Below are positions 8,788-17,954 of a DNA stretch of 64,000 nt, one piece after another (positions within the stretch are counted from its first letter, which is position 1; the number at the start of each line of letters is the position of its first letter). Location of the stretch: positions 186,001-250,000 of the forward strand of contig NZ_FOIK01000001.1 in assembly GCF_900111565.1 (NCBI RefSeq). The letters are read 5' to 3'. The notes under the pieces were generated by a model. That model saw only the letters and a program-made list of their open reading frames with translations, did not search any database and was not told the DNA's origin. This stretch comes from Paenibacillus sp. NFR01 (GTDB lineage Bacteria; Bacillota; Bacilli; Paenibacillales; Paenibacillaceae). The position numbers were made by a program, and so were the translations under genes.

Positions 8788-11466
8788 GTGGACAAGTTGA
8801 TCCTGATCGATGGAAATAATATTATTTACCGCGCATTCTTCGCCATGCCCCCGCTGACCAATACGGCCGGGCAGCAGACGAATGCGGTATACGGCTTTAC
8901 TACGATGCTGCTAAGACTGATTGAAGAGCATAAACCAAGCCATTTGATCGTGGCTTTCGATGCCGGGAAAATTACGTTCAGACACGAAGGCTACGAGGAC
9001 TATAAAGGCGGCCGCCAGAAGACGCCCCCGGAGCTTTCCGAGCAATTCCCGCTGCTCAAGGACCTGCTGCGCGACTTGGGTGTACCGCAGTACGAGATCG
9101 CCGGGTATGAGGCCGACGACATTATCGGCAGCATTTCCCGCCAAGCGGATGAGGCGGGCCGCGAGGTCATGATCGTATCCGGGGATAAGGATATGCTTCA
9201 GCTTGCTTCCGACCATACAACCATTGCGCTGGTCCGTAAAGGGGTTACCGAGGTCGAACTGTACGGCCCGCAGCAAATCCGCGAGAAATACGACTTGACG
9301 CCGGAGCAGATCATCGACCTGAAGGGCCTGATGGGCGATGCAAGTGACAACATTCCCGGCGTTCCCGGCGTAGGCGAGAAGACGGCGCTTAAGCTGCTGC
9401 AGCAGTTCGGGTCCGTGGAAGGCGTACTGGCCGGTACCGGGGAACTGAAGGGGAAAATGAAAGAGAAGCTGGAGGAGCATGCGGACAGCGCCGTCATGAG
9501 CAAAAAGCTGGCGACGATCTACCGCGAGGTTCCGCTTGAGCATGCCTGGGAAGACATGCTCTTCAGCGGCATCAACAAAGATACCGCCGGACCGGCTTTG
9601 GCCAAGCTTGAATTCAAATCGCTCCTGGAGCGATTGTCGCTAAGCGCTTACACGCCGGCAGCGTCCGGCGATGCGGGTGAAGCTGCAGAAGGAGTCCCAG
9701 AGGCAGCGCTGGATATCGTGATCTGCGAAACGGACGGCGATCTGCCTGCGGTCATCGCTGCATTGCCTGAAATTGCCGCGCTGCACTTGGAGACGAGCGG
9801 AGAGAACCCTCACCGGTCGGAAGTCATCGGACTGGGGTTATCCGCGGCGCAGCAGCATTATTATATTCCGTTCGCCTTGCTGAAATCACCGGCGGCCACG
9901 CCGCTGCTGGACTGGCTGGGCGACCCGCTGGCCCCAAAAAGCGGCTACGACCTGCATCGTGCCGACCTTGCGCTGCATTGGCAGGGCATCGCCTTCGCCG
10001 GAGCGGCGAATGACGTGCAGCTTGCCGCCTATTTGCTTGACCCGACGGAAGCCAACCAGAACTTGAACGACCTTGCCGCGAAATACGGGCAGCCGCGTTT
10101 GGCTCCGGATGAAGAGGTGCTGGGCAAGGGAGCGAAATACAAGCTCCCTGATCTGCGGACGCTCGGATCGCATGTCGCCCGCAAAAGCGCTGCGGTTCTC
10201 GGTATCGTCCGCAGGCAGGAAGAGGCACTTCGGGATACCGGGATGGCCGGCCTGTTCCATGACCTGGAGATGCCGCTTTCCCGTATCCTGGCGGATATGG
10301 AGAAGCAGGGCATCGCCGTCAACAAAGAAGATCTGAAAGAGCTAGGCAAGGAATTTGAAGCCCAGATTGCTGCGCTCGTTGCGGAAATCTACGAGACCTG
10401 CGGCACGGAGTTCAATTTGAATTCGCCGAAGCAGCTCGGCGAGATTCTCTTCGACAAGCTGGGCCTGCCCGTTGTCAAAAAAACAAAAACCGGCTATTCC
10501 ACCGATGCCGAAGTGCTGGAGAAGCTGGCGCCATACCACAATGTGGTGCGCCTGATCCTGCAATACCGGACCATCGCCAAGCTTCAGTCCACGTATGTTG
10601 AAGGATTACTCAAGGAAGTATCCGGCGAGACCGGCAAAGTGCACACGTTCTACCGGCAGACGATTGCGGCAACGGGACGGCTCAGCAGCCAATATCCGAA
10701 CCTGCAGAACATTCCGATCCGCCTGGAGGAAGGGCGCAAGATCCGCAAAGTGTTTGTGCCGTCCGAACCGGGCTGGTCGATTCTCGCCGCCGACTATTCG
10801 CAGATCGAGCTGCGGGTGCTGGCGCATATCTCCGATGACGAACGCCTCAAGGAAGCATTCGTGAACGACATGGATATTCATACGAAAACGGCGATGGATG
10901 TATTCGGCGTATCCGCCGAGCAGGTGGACAGCAACATGCGCCGTTCCGCCAAGGCGGTAAACTTTGGGATCGTGTACGGCATCAGCGATTACGGCTTGTC
11001 ACAGAACCTGAATATTACCCGCAAGGAAGCAGCCCAGTTCATCGACCAGTATTTTGAAGTGTTCCAGGGCGTACGCAGATATATGGACGAAATCGTCCAG
11101 GAAGCCCGCAAGCAGGGCTATGTGACGACGCTGTTGGAGCGCCGGCGGTATTTGCCGGAGATCAATGCCAAGAACTTCAACCTGCGTTCGTTTGCCGAAC
11201 GTACCGCCATGAACACGCCGATCCAAGGGACAGCCGCCGACATTATCAAGCTGGCGATGGTGCAGATGGACAAGGCGCTTTATGAACGCAAGCTGCGCAG
11301 CCGCATGCTGCTGCAGGTGCACGACGAACTTGTCTTTGAAGTACCGGAAGAAGAAATGGACCTTATGAAGAAGCTGCTTCCCGAAGTGATGGAAGGCGCC
11401 TTGAAGCTCAGCGTTCCGCTAAAAGCAGAGGTAAGTTATGGAAGTAACTGGTATGAGGCAAAATAG
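8788..11466 (+). CDS. polA: DNA polymerase I
   Basis: The 892-residue enzyme fills gaps in repair and lagging-strand synthesis. It has an N-terminal 5'-3' exonuclease (about 1-290, with GYEADDIIG and GDASDNIPGVPGVGEKTA), a central exonuclease-like domain and a C-terminal polymerase with motif A DYSQIELR, motif B RRSAKAVNFGIVYG and motif C VHDELVFE. In the central domain the proofreading DxE motif is replaced (AALHLETSG), so it should lack 3'-5' proofreading, as in Bacillus Pol I. GTG at 8788 is chosen because AAGGCGAGG ends eight bases before it; the GTG at 8779 overlaps that ribosome site. It heads the polA-mutM-ytaF-coaE block. Confidence 0.97.
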   Translation: MDKLILIDGNNIIYRAFFAMPPLTNTAGQQTNAVYGFTTMLLRLIEEHKPSHLIVAFDAGKITFRHEGYEDYKGGRQKTPPELSEQFPLLKDLLRDLGVPQYEIAGYEADDIIGSISRQADEAGREVMIVSGDKDMLQLASDHTTIALVRKGVTEVELYGPQQIREKYDLTPEQIIDLKGLMGDASDNIPGVPGVGEKTALKLLQQFGSVEGVLAGTGELKGKMKEKLEEHADSAVMSKKLATIYREVPLEHAWEDMLFSGINKDTAGPALAKLEFKSLLERLSLSAYTPAASGDAGEAAEGVPEAALDIVICETDGDLPAVIAALPEIAALHLETSGENPHRSEVIGLGLSAAQQHYYIPFALLKSPAATPLLDWLGDPLAPKSGYDLHRADLALHWQGIAFAGAANDVQLAAYLLDPTEANQNLNDLAAKYGQPRLAPDEEVLGKGAKYKLPDLRTLGSHVARKSAAVLGIVRRQEEALRDTGMAGLFHDLEMPLSRILADMEKQGIAVNKEDLKELGKEFEAQIAALVAEIYETCGTEFNLNSPKQLGEILFDKLGLPVVKKTKTGYSTDAEVLEKLAPYHNVVRLILQYRTIAKLQSTYVEGLLKEVSGETGKVHTFYRQTIAATGRLSSQYPNLQNIPIRLEEGRKIRKVFVPSEPGWSILAADYSQIELRVLAHISDDERLKEAFVNDMDIHTKTAMDVFGVSAEQVDSNMRRSAKAVNFGIVYGISDYGLSQNLNITRKEAAQFIDQYFEVFQGVRRYMDEIVQEARKQGYVTTLLERRRYLPEINAKNFNLRSFAERTAMNTPIQGTAADIIKLAMVQMDKALYERKLRSRMLLQVHDELVFEVPEEEMDLMKKLLPEVMEGALKLSVPLKAEVSYGSNWYEAK

Positions 11467-11517
11467 CCTCTCGCATAGGGAATGTTTCCGGTATAATGGA
11501 GTTGAGGTGAATGCATC

Positions 11518-12360
11518 ATGCCGGAACTTCCGGAAGTGGAAACAGTCAAACGAACATTAAACACTTTAATTACAGGCAAGCAGATACAGAGCGTTACTGT
11601 CCGGCTGCCGCGGATCATCCAGCGCCCGGACGATGTCCAGGCGTTTGCCGTCCTGCTGGAGGGCCGGCGGATTCTTGAGATCGCGCGCCGGGGCAAGTTT
11701 TTAAGGTTTGTTATGGATGGACTCGTCATGGTCTCCCATCTACGGATGGAGGGCCGTTACGGTTTATATACGAGCGGTGAACCGCTGGACAAGCACACCC
11801 ATGTTATTTTTCATTTTACGGACGGAACCGAGCTTAGATATACAGATGTGCGCCAATTCGGTACGATGCACCTGTTTCAGCCGGGCGAGGATCTTGAACT
11901 GGCGCCGCTGAAGAAGCTGGGCCAGGAGCCGCTCGACCCCTTGTTTACAGCGGAGCGGTTCAAAGAAATCGTCGGCGCCAAGGGGACGAAGATCAAGCCG
12001 CTTTTGCTGAACCAGGAATACATCGTCGGCATCGGGAATATCTATGTAGATGAATCGCTGCACCGGGCCGGGATCCATCCGGAGGAAACCGCCAAATCGA
12101 TAACCCCGGATCGGCTGGACCGGCTGCATGCGGCGATTGTTGCGACCTTAAGCGAATCGGTAAAGGTTGGCGGCTCCTCCGTCAAATCTTACGTGAACGG
12201 CCAAGGCGAAAGCGGAAACTATCAGCATCAGCTGCTGGTATACGGCCGTAGCGGCGAGCCTTGTACTGTATGCGGAACGATGATCGAGAAGACCGTCGTC
12301 GGCGGCCGGGGTACCCATTATTGTCCGGTCTGCCAGCCCGTTCCGCCCGCCGGAATCTGA
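11518..12360 (+). CDS. mutM: Formamidopyrimidine-DNA glycosylase
   Basis: The 280-residue repair enzyme removes 8-oxoguanine and formamidopyrimidines. The N-terminus MPELPEVETVKRTL contains catalytic Pro2 and Glu3, RRGKFLRF carries the conserved lysine loop, GIGNIYVDESLHRAGIHP is the helix-two-turn-helix, and the C-terminal zinc finger uses the CTVCG and CPVC pairs. The ATG follows TTGAGGTGA. Position after polA is conserved in Bacilli. Confidence 0.97.
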   Translation: MPELPEVETVKRTLNTLITGKQIQSVTVRLPRIIQRPDDVQAFAVLLEGRRILEIARRGKFLRFVMDGLVMVSHLRMEGRYGLYTSGEPLDKHTHVIFHFTDGTELRYTDVRQFGTMHLFQPGEDLELAPLKKLGQEPLDPLFTAERFKEIVGAKGTKIKPLLLNQEYIVGIGNIYVDESLHRAGIHPEETAKSITPDRLDRLHAAIVATLSESVKVGGSSVKSYVNGQGESGNYQHQLLVYGRSGEPCTVCGTMIEKTVVGGRGTHYCPVCQPVPPAGI

Positions 12361-12508
12361 CGTACCGGTAATGCCTTGAATAAACCAGACACCCACAAGT
12401 TGTCCCGCCCATATACTGTTTGAAGAATGCTGAATCCGGCGCAGACGAAAGCTCAAGAGGCGGGAATCCCCGCCCGGCCGCCGGTTCTTTGAGCGGGAGG
12501 GATCTAGG

Positions 12509-13237
12509 GTGCTCAGCCCATTGTTATCGCTGTTACTGTTGGCGTTTGCTTTGAGCTTGGACGGTTTTGGTGTAGGCATTACATATGGACTCAGGCAGAT
12601 GAAAATACCGCTGTTATCCGTACTCATCATCTCGCTATGCTCAGGTGTTGTAATCTGCGTATCGATGCAGGTTGGAGTGCTTCTGGCCAAGGTGGTGTCC
12701 CCGGATGCCGCTTCGACGGTCGGCGCGGTGATTCTGGTCCTGATGGGCTGCTGGTCCCTGTACCAGATGCTGACGCAGAAGGAGAAGGAACGCAAGGAAG
12801 CAGGCGTGCAGGATGATGCACAATGCGATGAAGACATAAAGGCGGTACAGGAGCCTGAGGCCATCGCTGAGGCAGCGTCCGAGGATTCGCTCAAAGCGGC
12901 GGTCTTTTCGCTGGAGCTGCGTCATCTCGGCGTTGTTATCCAAATCCTGCGTACGCCGTCTTCGGCCGACCTGGACGCTTCGGGAAGCATTTCGCCCATG
13001 GAAGCGATGGTACTCGGCATTGCGCTTTCGCTGGACGCCTTCGGGGCCGGTCTAGGTGCAGCGCTGCTGGGCTTCAGCCCGGTGCCGACGGCGCTGGTCA
13101 TTGCGCTGTTCAGCGGTACTTTTTTATTGCTGGGTATGAAAACGGGTTTGAAATTGTCGGGAAATTATCTGATGAAGCATGCCGCCGCGCTGCCGGCGTT
13201 ATTATTGATTGTAATGGGTATAATGAAGCTGTTGTGA
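12509..13237 (+). CDS. ytaF: YtaF-family sporulation membrane protein (MntP-related)
   Basis: The 242-residue membrane protein has two halves of about three helices each, both with the LALSLDGFGVG / IALSLDAFGAG motif of the MntP/YtaF superfamily, separated by a polar acidic insert of roughly 70 residues (about 90-160). In B. subtilis ytaF lies in the same place between mutM and coaE. MntP relatives export manganese; the exact role of YtaF is not established. GTG 12509 follows GGGAGGG by about eight bases. Confidence 0.88.
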   Translation: MLSPLLSLLLLAFALSLDGFGVGITYGLRQMKIPLLSVLIISLCSGVVICVSMQVGVLLAKVVSPDAASTVGAVILVLMGCWSLYQMLTQKEKERKEAGVQDDAQCDEDIKAVQEPEAIAEAASEDSLKAAVFSLELRHLGVVIQILRTPSSADLDASGSISPMEAMVLGIALSLDAFGAGLGAALLGFSPVPTALVIALFSGTFLLLGMKTGLKLSGNYLMKHAAALPALLLIVMGIMKLL

Positions 13238-13246
13238 GGTGAGGTC

Positions 13247-13840
13247 ATGATTATGGGCTTGACCGGAGGCATTGCCTCCGGAAAAAGCACCGTGTCCGCA
13301 TGGTTTGTGAACAAGGGAGCACGTCTCGTCGATGCCGACATCATTGCCAGAGAAGTGATGCTCCCCGGACATCCGGTGCTTGACGCTGCCGTGAAGCGTT
13401 TCGGCGAGGGGATTCTGCAGCCGGACGGTTCGCTGAACCGGGCGAAGCTGGGGGAGATCGTATTCGCCGACAAGGAGGCGCTTCAGGCGCTGAACGCCAT
13501 TACGCATCCCGCGATCCGCAAGGAGATCAAGGCCCGTATGCATGCGCTGGAAGAGGAAGATCCGCGGCGGCTGACCCTCGTGGATATTCCTCTGCTTTAT
13601 GAGTCGGAGCTGGACAACCTGTTCGAGCGGATAGCCGTGGTGTACGTTCCGCGCGAAGTGCAGCGGGAGCGGTTGATGGCGCGTAACGGGATGACGGAAG
13701 TGCAGGCGGAGAGCCGGTTGAAAGCGCAGATGGACATTGAAGAGAAGCGGCGCAGAGCCACCTTTGTCATCGACAACAGCGGCAGTCCGGAAGATACCAA
13801 GGACCAGGTTGACGAGCTGTGGGACAGGCTGGGCTTATGA
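13247..13840 (+). CDS. coaE: Dephospho-CoA kinase
   Basis: The 197-residue kinase catalyses the last step of CoA synthesis. It shows the P-loop LTGGIASGKST at the N-terminus, the DADIIAREVM substrate segment, VDIPLLYES and RNGMTEVQAESRL lid region. It starts at ATG 13247 right after GTGAGGTGAGG. Nine bases separate it from ytaF, and its stop overlaps the next gene by four bases (ATGA), so it is part of a tight operon. Confidence 0.95.
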   Translation: MIMGLTGGIASGKSTVSAWFVNKGARLVDADIIAREVMLPGHPVLDAAVKRFGEGILQPDGSLNRAKLGEIVFADKEALQALNAITHPAIRKEIKARMHALEEEDPRRLTLVDIPLLYESELDNLFERIAVVYVPREVQRERLMARNGMTEVQAESRLKAQMDIEEKRRRATFVIDNSGSPEDTKDQVDELWDRLGL

Positions 13841-14403
13841 TGAAATGGCTGCGTAAAAAAAGAGTGCTGCTTCTGCTGTTTATCGGCTTTACCGCAATTT
13901 TATTCTTAAGCACGAACTGGATGTCCTGGTTTTATCCGATACATTATAAGACGGAAATCCGCAAGCACAGCCTGACGTACGATATGGATCCGTTCCTGGT
14001 TGCCGCGATCATCAAAGTAGAAACCAATTACAAAACCGGGCGCGAGTCGAAAAAAGGAGCCCTCGGCCTCATGCAGCTCATGCCCGATACGGCAAAATGG
14101 GCCTTGCAGAAGGCCAAGCTGCCCGATGTTTCGCTGGACGAGCTGAAGAAAGAACCTTCGGCCAACATCGAGCTGGGCACCTGGTATTTGTCTTCCCTGT
14201 CCAAACAGTTTGACGGAAACCGTACGGCGGTCATCGCGGCTTATAATGCCGGCCCGGGCAATGTGCAGCGCTGGTTGAGCGAAGGCTCCTGGGATGGAAC
14301 CGAAGCGGCCGTGAAAAATATCCCGATCGGCGAAACCCGTCATTACGTGCAGCGCGTTATTTATTATTACGAGCAATATACGGAAATTTACAGCGAATTT
14401 TAG
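13837..14403 (+). CDS. Membrane-anchored lytic transglycosylase (SLT domain)
   Basis: The 188-residue protein has an N-terminal signal anchor (MMKWLRKKRVLLLLFIGFTAILFL) and a soluble lytic transglycosylase domain with catalytic Glu62 in AIIKVETNYKTG, followed by GALGLMQLMP, NIELGTWYLS and AAYNAGPGNVQRWL. It should cleave peptidoglycan glycan strands outside the membrane. ATG 13837 overlaps the coaE stop in ATGA, indicating translational coupling; a longer in-frame ORF starting at 13819 lies inside coaE and is rejected. Confidence 0.92.
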   Translation: MMKWLRKKRVLLLLFIGFTAILFLSTNWMSWFYPIHYKTEIRKHSLTYDMDPFLVAAIIKVETNYKTGRESKKGALGLMQLMPDTAKWALQKAKLPDVSLDELKKEPSANIELGTWYLSSLSKQFDGNRTAVIAAYNAGPGNVQRWLSEGSWDGTEAAVKNIPIGETRHYVQRVIYYYEQYTEIYSEF

Positions 14404-14410
14404 TGCAAAA

Positions 14411-14448
14411 AAGAAGCATTAAGCGGCAATGAACCGCTTAACACTTCT
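14411..14448. terminator. Bidirectional terminator between transglycosylase and SASP genes
   Basis: TTAAGCGG pairs with CCGCTTAA over a seven-base loop, with flanking GAAG/CTTC. It lies between two convergent genes and is flanked by A and T residues. Confidence 0.75.
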
Positions 14449-14470
14449 TAGGCAAGCATATGGGGGCAGG

Positions 14471-14692
14471 TTATTTTACGAATTGACCTGCCAGTTGTTG
14501 TTCGGCCAAGGTTACAAGACGTTTAGTGATGTAACCACCGATCGAACCGTTTTCGTAAGAAGTTTTATTGCCTTGGTATCCGTCCGGGGACAGCGTGATG
14601 CCCAATTCTTGGGCAACCTCGTATTTCAGTTGTTCCAAGGCACCGCGGGCGTTAGAAACGACAAGGTTATTAGAGTTACTGCTTTGTGCCAT
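14471..14692 (-). CDS. Alpha/beta-type small acid-soluble spore protein
   Basis: The 73-residue protein is a classical alpha/beta SASP that saturates spore DNA and protects it. It has [18 protein letters not shown], which includes the germination protease site (LKYEVAQE), and [30 protein letters not shown] with the second conserved block. Length and composition are normal for the family. A perfect AGGAGGTGA lies ahead of the start and a sigma-G-like promoter further upstream, consistent with forespore expression. Confidence 0.96.
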   Translation of the reverse strand: MAQSSNSNNLVVSNARGALEQLKYEVAQELGITLSPDGYQGNKTSYENGSIGGYITKRLVTLAEQQLAGQFVK

Positions 14693-14722
14693 TGTTGTTC
14701 ACCTCCTATCGGTTGGTAACAG

Positions 14723-14752
14723 TATTATGTGCCGGACATGCCCGCTTCATAA
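14723..14752 (-). promoter_or_regulatory. Sigma-G-like promoter of the SASP gene
   Basis: On the minus strand TTATG (14748-14752) and CATAATA (14723-14729) are separated by 18 bases, close to the sigma-G pattern GHATR-N18-CATHHTA. Confidence 0.65.
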
Positions 14753-14806
14753 CAACAATTTTTCGGTGTTTTTTGGAAATTAGAATCAGGAAGGAGCACG
14801 CCGTCA

Positions 14807-15280
14807 ATGAAATGTCCATACTGCGACCATACAAGCACCAAGGTGCTTGACTCACGTTCGGCGAACGAGAACAAGTCCATCCGGCGCAGGCGGGAATGCG
14901 AGCGCTGCAGCCGAAGGTTTACCACCTTTGAAATGATTGAAGAAACCCCTCTGATCGTCATCAAAAAAGACGGAAGCCGCGAGGAGTTCAGCCGCGACAA
15001 AATTTTGCGCGGGCTCATCCGCGCCTGTGAGAAACGTCCTGTCTCCATGGAACGCCTGGAGTCCATCGTATCCGAGGTCGAGAAGTCGCTGCGCGGCATC
15101 GCCTTGGCGGAGATCGAAAGCCGGCAGATCGGCGAGCTGGTTATGGAACAGCTGTATCCGGTGGATGAAGTGGCTTACGTCCGCTTCGCATCCGTGTACC
15201 GGCAGTTCAAGGACATCAACATGTTTATGAAGGAATTGAAGGGCCTGCTGTCCCGCAATACCGGGGATTTGGAGGGCTGA
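14807..15280 (+). CDS. nrdR: Ribonucleotide reductase repressor NrdR
   Basis: The 157-residue regulator has an N-terminal zinc ribbon (CPYC at 3-6 and CERC at about 31-34, with [19 protein letters not shown]) and an ATP-cone domain ([24 protein letters not shown]). NrdR senses ATP/dATP and represses ribonucleotide reductase genes through NrdR boxes. AGGAAGGAG lies about nine bases ahead of the ATG. The polA-to-nrdR neighbourhood is conserved in Bacilli. Confidence 0.96.
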   Translation: MKCPYCDHTSTKVLDSRSANENKSIRRRRECERCSRRFTTFEMIEETPLIVIKKDGSREEFSRDKILRGLIRACEKRPVSMERLESIVSEVEKSLRGIALAEIESRQIGELVMEQLYPVDEVAYVRFASVYRQFKDINMFMKELKGLLSRNTGDLEG

Positions 15281-15301
15281 ACAATCATTTTATAAAAAGT
15301 G

Positions 15302-15330
15302 TTGACACCAGAGGCGATCTTTTGTATTAT
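15302..15330 (+). promoter_or_regulatory. Sigma-A promoter of the tRNA cluster
   Basis: TTGACA, 17-base spacer, TATTAT, about 70 bases upstream of the first tRNA-Ala. A near-consensus promoter fits stable RNA genes. Confidence 0.8.
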
Positions 15331-15398
15331 ATAAAAGTCGCCTCCGGGAATTAAAGAAGCGAAATACATATGGAATTCGGTTCTTGGGCATGCATCAT

Positions 15399-15474
15399 GG
15401 GGCCATAGCTCAGCTGGGAGAGCGCATCGCTGGCAGCGATGAGGTCAGGGGTTCGATCCCCCTTGGCTCCACCA
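15399..15474 (+). tRNA. tRNA-Ala (anticodon GGC), copy 1
   Basis: A 76-base cloverleaf with acceptor GGGGCCA/TGGCTCC, anticodon loop CTGGCAG (anticodon GGC), T-loop TTCGATC and an encoded CCA end. Confidence 0.95.
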
Positions 15475-15485
15475 AAACTTCATAT

Positions 15486-15558
15486 GGACTCTTAGCTCAG
15501 TTGGTAGAGCAGTAGACTCTTAATCTATTTGTCCAGGGTTCGAGCCCCTGAGAGTCCA
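15486..15558 (+). tRNA. tRNA-Lys (anticodon CTT), copy 1
   Basis: A 73-base cloverleaf with acceptor GGACTCT/AGAGTCC, discriminator A, no encoded CCA, anticodon loop CTCTTAA (anticodon CTT at 15519-15521) on stem GTAGA/TCTAT. Confidence 0.9.
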
Positions 15559-15636
15559 TCCTTGCTTTCTTTATTGAAATTCTGTATAATCAATTCTTGT
15601 GAGCGACTTTACAAAGGTTGTGAACACAACGTATTT

Positions 15637-15712
15637 GGGGCCATAGCTCAGCTGGGAGAGCGCATCGCTGGCAGCGATGAGGTCAGGGGTTCGATCCCCC
15701 TTGGCTCCACCA
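15637..15712 (+). tRNA. tRNA-Ala (anticodon GGC), copy 2
   Basis: Identical through its length to the copy at 15399, including the encoded CCA and the spacer that follows it, so the Ala-Lys pair is a duplication. Confidence 0.95.
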
Positions 15713-15723
15713 AAACTTCATAT

Positions 15724-15796
<73 letters not shown>

Positions 15797-15800
15797 TCCT

Positions 15801-15828
15801 AAAGAAACGGCAGAAATGCCGTTTCTTT
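15801..15828 (+). terminator. Terminator after tRNA cluster
   Basis: AAAGAAACGGCA pairs perfectly with TGCCGTTTCTTT over a GAAA loop. Confidence 0.88.
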
Positions 15829-16051
15829 GTTGTCCCCAGAATGTTCGATGTTTCGAATGGGCGGTGTTTTTTTCTTAAGTATATTTTCGGCAGTTTCTCC
15901 CACATATCGCCAAATTGTGATTTAAAGAGTATAATAGATTTGTGATTTTTTTCTCATAATCGAATCAGCAACTTCTGCGCGGTATCCCTATTTCTGTAAC
16001 CCCGCGGAGTTATCCCCAATTGAGTTAATTAACACGCAATGTGAGTGACTA

Positions 16052-16080
16052 TTGTATATTTACCAATAATATACTATACT
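16052..16080 (+). promoter_or_regulatory. Promoter upstream of c-di-GMP riboswitch
   Basis: TTGTAT, 17-base spacer, TATACT, about 50 bases before the riboswitch. The 220 bases between the tRNA terminator and this promoter are AT-rich and show nothing else recognisable. Confidence 0.5.
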
Positions 16081-16127
16081 TAGTTTCATGTTGATATTTG
16101 TCGAACCACGTATTCCCAAATAACCAA

Positions 16128-16216
16128 ATAATCCGGCAAACCTATTGAAAAATAGGGACGCAAAGCTATAGGGACTAAATCCACCTTGGATAAGTCAGCC
16201 AGTTGCAATTTCGTAA
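16128..16216 (+). ncRNA. Cyclic-di-GMP-I (GEMM) riboswitch
   Basis: The conserved core GGCAAACC is followed by the helix CCTATT-GAAA-AATAGG with its GAAA tetraloop, then GGACGCAAAGC, and then a second hairpin whose internal loop (GACTAAA opposite TAAGTC) is the tetraloop receptor. This is the class I c-di-GMP aptamer layout. A hairpin with seven T residues follows directly, so ligand binding probably switches transcription of the downstream decarboxylase-chemoreceptor operon. Whether binding turns it on or off needs the alternative pairing to be tested; bases around 16203-16220 can pair with each other and overlap the terminator's first bases. Confidence 0.9.
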
Positions 16217-16218
16217 TT

Positions 16219-16258
16219 GGTGAAAGATGGGTATTCTTACCTTTCTTCACCTTTTTTT
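16219..16258 (+). terminator. Intrinsic terminator of the c-di-GMP riboswitch
   Basis: GGTGAA pairs with TTCACC, with further imperfect pairs inward, followed by seven T residues and 30 bases upstream of the coding start. It is the likely expression platform of the riboswitch. Confidence 0.75.
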
Positions 16259-16287
16259 ATTGCTAGCAGATGAAAGGGGAATGGAAA

Positions 16288-17949
16288 GTGCCAGAGAAAT
16301 CAATGCAATCGTTTTTTCCAAGTGAAGATGGCAACGAAGAGGGGCGCATGCGATTTCTGCAGCTCATCGAGCAGCTACTGAAAGGGGTAGACAGCCTTAA
16401 GAATCCGGATGGCGTGAATTTGCACGGGGACAAGGACCGGACCGGATCCTTCTATAACGATTTGATTCGGAAAAGCGAAATTCCGACCGACAGCATGCCG
16501 CAAGAATTAGTCAATGATCAGCTGCTGAAGCTGTTGCATAACCATCCTTACCATACGAAATATTTTCTTACCAATATTCTTCCAATGGCAAGCATTCCCG
16601 GCATTCTCGGGATGATCACGGCGTTCCTGGTTAACGGCAACAATCTGTGGGACGTATACGGTCCTGCGGGAGCGGAGGCGGAAGTGCGCGTCATCAGCAT
16701 GATGTCGAAACTGGTCGGCTACGACGCCGCCCGCAGCGGCGGGTATACGACATGGGGAGGCCAAGGGGCAGTCTTCACGGGGCTGCGGCTGGCAATCGCC
16801 AAATTCGCTCCGGATGCTCCACGTTCGGGCGTACCCGGCAACTTCTACGCTTTCTGCTCGGAATCCGCCCATTACAGCCTGTTTAAATCCATGGAAGCCA
16901 CGGGACTCGGCAGCAATCATCTGATCAAGGTTCAGACCACGCCGGACAGCGCTATGGATGTGAAGGATCTGCGCAAAAAGCTGGAGCAGGTGATTGCCCG
17001 CGGCGGTATCCCGATCTACATTGTGGCAACCACGGGAACCACAGATGCCATGGGAATTGATGATATAAAGGAGATTCGTGCCGTATCCGAGGAAATCGCT
17101 CAAACCTATGGCCTGCAGCGCCCCCATTTGCATGCGGACTCTGCGCTCGGCGGTTTTTTCGCCTTCTTCCGGGAATACGATTTTGCCGCCAATCCGCTGG
17201 GCTTTCAGCCGAACCTGGTCGATGGCCTGCAGCACATCCAGCGAAAAATGAACCATCTGCCGCTGGCGGATTCCCTGTGCTTTGATTTTCAGAAGCTTGG
17301 GCAGACACCTTACCTGACTAGCCTTTTTCTGGTCAAAAATGCGATGGATCTTCGCCTGGTTGACCTGGAGGAAGAAGAGACGCCATATGTCGGCCACCGG
17401 GGATATGGTGATTACCACACCGGATACACGCTTGAATGCTCGCGGATGGCCAGCTCCATCGCCATTTACAGCGCCCTGCTGGCGTTTGGCGTCAAAGGTT
17501 ATCAGCAGCTGCTCGGGCAATTGGTGGAAGTGAATCTGGCGTTCCGTGAAGCGTTGCGCGCAGAAATTCCCGAAGCCCAAATCGTGAACGGCGACAATCC
17601 GGGAGTTGTGACGCTCTTCCGTATCTATCCGGAGGGTGCGGACGGCTTCCAGGCGGAGCTGGCGGGCAGGGTTAGCCTTGCCAGCATTGAACGCACGAAC
17701 CGTTTCAATGAGCGCTTGTTCGAGGTCCTGGGCGAACAGCGCGACCGGATGTTCTTCGGCGATACGAAGAAACATCTGGTGGTATCCACCGCCGATGGCG
17801 GCAGCACAACCCTATATGCTGCCAAGATTTTCGTAATCTCGCCTTACACGGAAATCGGCCATGTGCCGGAAATCGTTCAGTATTTGAAAGAAAACATCGT
17901 GAAGGTATACGAGGCACACTCGGAACCGCTAGAGACCATTGGGAGGTAA
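16288..17949 (+). CDS. PLP-dependent group II decarboxylase, c-di-GMP controlled
   Basis: The 553-residue protein belongs to the glutamate/tyrosine decarboxylase fold-type I family. Visible features are the N-terminal [11 protein letters not shown] substrate region, the PLP phosphate segment YTTWGGQGA, the stacking His in [22 protein letters not shown] carrying the cofactor-pairing Asp, and the Schiff-base Lys336 in [11 protein letters not shown]. It decarboxylates an amino acid or a related acid; the substrate cannot be told from sequence. GTG 16288 is chosen because AAAGGGGA lies seven bases ahead; the in-frame ATG at 16270 has no such site. It is downstream of a c-di-GMP riboswitch and separated by five bases from a chemoreceptor gene. 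Confidence 0.85.
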   Translation: MPEKSMQSFFPSEDGNEEGRMRFLQLIEQLLKGVDSLKNPDGVNLHGDKDRTGSFYNDLIRKSEIPTDSMPQELVNDQLLKLLHNHPYHTKYFLTNILPMASIPGILGMITAFLVNGNNLWDVYGPAGAEAEVRVISMMSKLVGYDAARSGGYTTWGGQGAVFTGLRLAIAKFAPDAPRSGVPGNFYAFCSESAHYSLFKSMEATGLGSNHLIKVQTTPDSAMDVKDLRKKLEQVIARGGIPIYIVATTGTTDAMGIDDIKEIRAVSEEIAQTYGLQRPHLHADSALGGFFAFFREYDFAANPLGFQPNLVDGLQHIQRKMNHLPLADSLCFDFQKLGQTPYLTSLFLVKNAMDLRLVDLEEEETPYVGHRGYGDYHTGYTLECSRMASSIAIYSALLAFGVKGYQQLLGQLVEVNLAFREALRAEIPEAQIVNGDNPGVVTLFRIYPEGADGFQAELAGRVSLASIERTNRFNERLFEVLGEQRDRMFFGDTKKHLVVSTADGGSTTLYAAKIFVISPYTEIGHVPEIVQYLKENIVKVYEAHSEPLETIGR

Positions 17950-17954
17950 GCAAG

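Noticed and set aside
16270..16287. ATG start six codons upstream for the decarboxylase
   Set aside because: It sits just after the terminator without a ribosome site; the GTG at 16288 has one at proper distance.
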